A stretch of 64,000 nucleotides of DNA. Source: Lichenibacterium minor. GTDB lineage: Bacteria; Pseudomonadota; Alphaproteobacteria; Rhizobiales; Beijerinckiaceae. The translations under genes were made by a program, and so were the position numbers. Where the stretch lies: positions 359,875 through 423,874 of the forward strand of contig NZ_QYBB01000002.1 in assembly GCF_004137685.1 (NCBI RefSeq), read 5' to 3'. This document shows positions 61,307-64,000 of the stretch, piece after piece. Position 1 is the first letter of the stretch, and each line of letters begins with the position of its first letter. The notes beneath the pieces were generated by a model. It had not been told where the DNA came from, made no database searches, and saw only the letters and a program-made list of their open reading frames with translations.

Positions 61307-62100
61307 CTAAGCCCCGGACTGCTTGAGCAACCAATTCCGCGCAGCATCGATATGGAAGAACTTGCACGCAGATCCCATGTGGTCGACATCTTCAAACGTC
61401 AGGAACGTGATATTGGCGCCGCGCGCGAGATAGCTGTCGACCTGCTCGGTCAGCGTCTTCTGCCGGTCCACCGGGAAGATCGAGGCTGGGTCGAGATGTT
61501 TCGCCGGACGCCTCACCGTGCCGCCCGCGGCGTCCCACACCGGCACACATCTCTCGTTCCACGATGTGGCCTTGTCGTCCTCCGCTCCCGTGGTGATGAG
61601 GACTCTCTGCTTGGCGAGCGTGGCGACGTCGTCCGGCCGCTGTCGACCTGCGATGATCAGCCTGGCCGCGAAGGTTTGCGGATGCTTAGCCATCAGCCAC
61701 AGGGACGTCATGGCGACCATGGACCAGCCGGTACAGTAAACCCGATCCGGGTCGATTTTCAGGATTTTGTCCCGCCAGTCATCCAGGTTCGGGTTGCCGT
61801 AGTTCCATGTGTTACGAAGCAGAGAATCGGCCAGCCTATGCGTGTCCTCGACGTCGGGGGTATGTTCCCAATAATCCAACAGGCTCCAGATGGTGGCGAT
61901 GCATTGCTCGGTCAGCGCTCGGGCGCAGGTGCCGTCATAGCTGGTGCCCGAGTGGGTGACGCCGAGGACGACCGGGTAGGCCTTGTGCTCTCCGCCGGGC
62001 TTCAGAAAAGACCTGGGCAGGTAGATGCTGTATTCGAGCCATGCGGACCGCGTCCCGCCCCCGAAGCCGATCGTCGATGTGCGACGATCCCTGCAGAGGC
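61307..62100 (-). pseudogene. Truncated alpha/beta hydrolase (PHB depolymerase/peptidase-like)
   Basis: The minus strand encodes a recognisable alpha/beta hydrolase C-terminal half: WLEYSIYLPRSFLKPGG, then RVYCTGWSMVAMTSLWLMAKHPQTFAA, a C-terminal RVLITTGAEDDK and FEDVDHMGSACKFFHID with the catalytic His candidate. The nucleophile elbow reads GWSMV, so the second glycine of GxSxG is replaced by Val. There is no credible start codon or signal peptide; upstream sequence runs antisense into the TetR gene. A fragment, possibly inactive, is the best reading. Confidence 0.6.
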
Positions 62101-62185
62101 CCCTGGACTTGCGCTGTTCGGTACTTATCGGTACCAAAATCGATGCAGGAGGGGCGGCGTCGAGGTCGGGAGCGGAGGGCCGGGC

Positions 62186-62908
62186 ATGGAGGATTCGGCC
62201 GCATCGCTTCGCCGGGCAGGGCCTCGGAAGGCGGGCTCCGACGACGACCGCAGGGCGGCCATCGTCGATGCGGCCTCCCGCGCCTTCGTGGAGCTCGGTT
62301 TCGCCGCCACGACGACCGAGGTGATCGCGGCTCGCGCCCGCGTGTCGAAGCGCGCCATCTACGACCTGTTCGCGGGCAAGACGGACCTCTTCGCCGCCGT
62401 GGTGTCGAAGCATCGCCCCCTGTTGCTGGACCTCCCGCGTCCGCCCGGCGAGGACCTGCCCCTCGTGGACGTGCTGACCCGGATCTTCCGCCTCGACATG
62501 GACCCGGAGCGCGATCGGGAACGCGAGATGCTGCTCAGCCTCGTGCTCCGCGAATCCACGCAGGTGCCGGGCCTCTCCGACGCCCTCTACGGCCGGGGCA
62601 TCCTGCGATCCCGCGAGGATCTGATCGTCTGGATCGGCGCGGAGGCGGCGCGCGGCAGGATCGGCCCCGTCGACCCCGCGCTCCTCGCAGGCCTGCTCAT
62701 GGACGTCGTGTTCGGCGCCCTGCTGCCGCGGCGGCGGCAGAGCGGCGACGAGGCGAGGGAGCGGCGCAAGCGCGACATCCGGCTGCGGCTCGCGATCGTG
62801 CTGCGGGGGCTTCCCGCGCCCGATGTCCCGAGCGGGACCCGCGTCCGGCTGACGATCCCCCGAACCCCTTCCGGAGCCGGTCCGGCCAGACGAGGAAACG
62901 AACCATGA
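62186..62908 (+). CDS. TetR family transcriptional regulator
   Basis: A 240-residue regulator. The N-terminal HTH is AFVELGFAATTTEVIAARARVSKRAIYDLFAGKTDLFAAVV, and the C-terminal helical ligand domain follows with FRLDMDPERDREREMLL. GGAGGGCCGGGC precedes the ATG at 62186. The stop overlaps the PepSY-type gene by four bases, so the two are coupled. The nearby TonB-dependent receptor fragment on the opposite strand suggests a role in metal or siderophore uptake control; this is an inference. Confidence 0.9.
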   Translation: MEDSAASLRRAGPRKAGSDDDRRAAIVDAASRAFVELGFAATTTEVIAARARVSKRAIYDLFAGKTDLFAAVVSKHRPLLLDLPRPPGEDLPLVDVLTRIFRLDMDPERDREREMLLSLVLRESTQVPGLSDALYGRGILRSREDLIVWIGAEAARGRIGPVDPALLAGLLMDVVFGALLPRRRQSGDEARERRKRDIRLRLAIVLRGLPAPDVPSGTRVRLTIPRTPSGAGPARRGNEP

Positions 62909-63432
62909 CCCACGATGCCGAGGCGGCCCCCCGGTCTGCGCCCGATCCCCGCGCGGGCCGACCCACGCGGACGTCGCCCGCCCTCCTGCAACGGCGCCTC
63001 CGCCAGCTCCACCTCTACATCAGCATGGTGTTCGCACCGTCGCTGGCCTTCTTCGCCGCCACCGGGGCGCTGCAGCTCTTCGACCTGCACGAGGCCAAGC
63101 CCGGGCGCGCCTTCGAGCCTCCCGCCATCCTCGAGGAGCTCGGCATGGTGCACAAGAAGCAGGTGTTCGCGCTGCCTCGGCGCCGCTCCCCGCCTCCGGG
63201 GCTCCCCGACGGCGGTGCGCCCGCCCCAGGGGCACCCGCGCCGGAGCGCGGCCGGGGAGAGGGGTGGAGCGTGCTGGCGCTGAAAGTCTTCTTCCTGTTC
63301 GCCTCGGTCGGCCTGCTCGCGTCGACCGGCCTGGGGGTCTGGATCGGCCTCCAGCCGGGTCGCAACCGGCGCACGGCCGTGGGCCTCCTGCTGGCCGGCA
63401 CGGCCGTGCCGATCCTGCTGCTGGCCCTTTGA
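62905..63432 (+). CDS. PepSY-type small inner-membrane protein
   Basis: A 175-residue protein with an amphipathic start RRLRQLHLYISMVF that leads into a first membrane segment (about 40-60) of the type seen at the beginning of PepSY-associated proteins. Then comes a proline-rich cytoplasmic or periplasmic linker and two more helices at about 125-175. The PepSY core itself is short or absent. Related proteins occur in iron-siderophore uptake operons beside TonB receptors. Its precise role is unknown. It is coupled to the TetR gene by an ATGA overlap. Confidence 0.65.
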   Translation: MTHDAEAAPRSAPDPRAGRPTRTSPALLQRRLRQLHLYISMVFAPSLAFFAATGALQLFDLHEAKPGRAFEPPAILEELGMVHKKQVFALPRRRSPPPGLPDGGAPAPGAPAPERGRGEGWSVLALKVFFLFASVGLLASTGLGVWIGLQPGRNRRTAVGLLLAGTAVPILLLAL

Positions 63433-63728
63433 CCCAGGCGGCGGGACGCGCGGCCCGGCCCGGCCCACCGGCACGGCGGTCTTGATCGGGGGGAAACCCG
63501 CGCGCAGGGCGAGCAGGAAGGTCAGGACGTCGCCGCGAGCACGACGGTGAAGCCCGAGATCCGGAGCGGCGGGCTGCGCAAGCGCGCCGGCGGGCGGACG
63601 CCGATCGGCAGCGCGAGGCCGGTCCCGGCGAGCGCCGCGGCGACGATGCCGATCACGCTTGGCACATCCCGGATCCGGAGGATCGCTGCGAGGAGGCGTA
63701 CCTCGCCGGCGTCACGCTCTGTCCGCGA

Positions 63729-64000
63729 TCAAAAATCGGCCTTGACGCCCGCGAAGATGCGCCGCTCCACGGGAGCACCGGCCGTCTTCGCCTGCGTCGC
63801 GGCGTTGAACTGTTGAGCGGTCAGCGACGTCGTGACGGTGTCGGTGATGTGGTAGGCGAGGTGCGCGTCTGCGGTGACGTAGTCGGCCACCTTCACCGGA
63901 ACGGACACGAGGCTCATGGCGGCGGTGTGGAAGTCCTGGTACTCGGACTGCCAGCGCGCCTGCAGGTCGACGTCGAAGCGCCCCCAGCTGTAGCCGAGCC
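63729..64000 (-). CDS. TonB-dependent receptor, C-terminal part (5' end outside window)
   Basis: The last 90 codons of an outer-membrane beta-barrel protein; the frame is open to the right edge. Strand-turn patterns WGRFDVDLQARWQSEYQ, YVTADAHLAYHITDTVTTSLTAQQ and the terminal RRIFAGVKADF are typical of the final barrel strands, and the protein ends in phenylalanine, the outer-membrane assembly signal. Substrate (iron complex or another ligand) cannot be judged from this part. It is convergent with the TetR/PepSY pair. Confidence 0.85.
   Translation of the reverse strand, partial: LGYSWGRFDVDLQARWQSEYQDFHTAAMSLVSVPVKVADYVTADAHLAYHITDTVTTSLTAQQFNAATQAKTAGAPVERRIFAGVKADF

Noticed and set aside
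63522..63665. 47-codon minus-strand frame (VPSVIGIVAAALAGTG and onward) downstream of the TonB receptor
   Set aside because: It could be a tiny membrane protein, but it starts at a weak GTG with no convincing ribosome site and no known family match.
1..64000. CRISPR array, rRNA operon or phage structural genes
   Set aside because: Looked for regularly spaced repeats, rRNA-like stretches and capsid, tail or terminase motifs; none seen.

Overview
The window is GC-rich, gene-dense DNA that looks like an alphaproteobacterial, probably Hyphomicrobiales (rhizobia/Methylobacterium-like), chromosome. This rests on strong GC bias at third codon positions, tightly coupled sugar ABC operons and a tRNA-Gln; no rRNA or taxonomic marker gene is present, so placement is an inference. 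No CRISPR array was seen.

Layout. (1) 1-5.3 kb: end of a MalG-type permease, its MalK/UgpC-type ATPase, a MOFRL glycerate 2-kinase, a class III aminotransferase and a convergent GntR/FCD regulator. (2) 5.4-15.8 kb: one long minus-strand catabolic operon (sugar isomerase, RbsB/RbsA/RbsC importer, gluconate-2-dehydrogenase-subunit-3-like protein, GMC flavoprotein, second isomerase, Gfo/Idh/MocA dehydrogenase). A divergent LacI regulator faces it across two TGAAACC dyads. The enzyme set resembles oxidative (3-keto) glycoside degradation. (3) 16.0-31.5 kb: a surface polysaccharide locus with O-antigen ligase/polymerase-like protein, NodB deacetylase, glycosyltransferases, acyltransferase, Wzx-like flippase, beta-helix protein, WecB/TagA transferase, Wzz/GumC-type co-polymerase with a degenerate kinase domain, and gmd plus fcl for GDP-L-fucose. 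(4) 32-33 kb: an orphan DUF1989 gene, then a decayed ISAs1-type transposase.

(5) 34.24-43.47 kb: an integrated island in the 3' end of tRNA-Gln(TTG), bounded by an 18-bp direct repeat. It carries a split tyrosine integrase, putative integrase arm sites, a serine recombinase, two methyltransferases, a ParB-like/zinc-knuckle pair, a GNAT acetyltransferase and a TIR-domain protein that is a good candidate immune effector. (6) 43.6-45.7 kb: IS630 remnant, AT-rich non-coding DNA and a YggS fragment.

(7) 45.7-60.1 kb: a fucose-type catabolic locus. The minus arm has an Fe-alcohol dehydrogenase, sugar ABC importer, aldo/keto reductase, FucU mutarotase and fuconolactonase-like amidohydrolase. The plus arm has a GntR/FCD regulator, UxaA-type dehydratase, GMC oxidoreductase, SDR and GldA-like dehydrogenase. 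(8) 60.4-64 kb: IS5-type remnant, a truncated alpha/beta hydrolase, TetR plus a PepSY-type membrane protein, and the C-terminal end of a TonB-dependent receptor.

Together the host genes describe a bacterium that imports and oxidises several plant- or microbe-derived sugars. It appears both to build a fucose-containing polysaccharide and to degrade fucose-like sugars.
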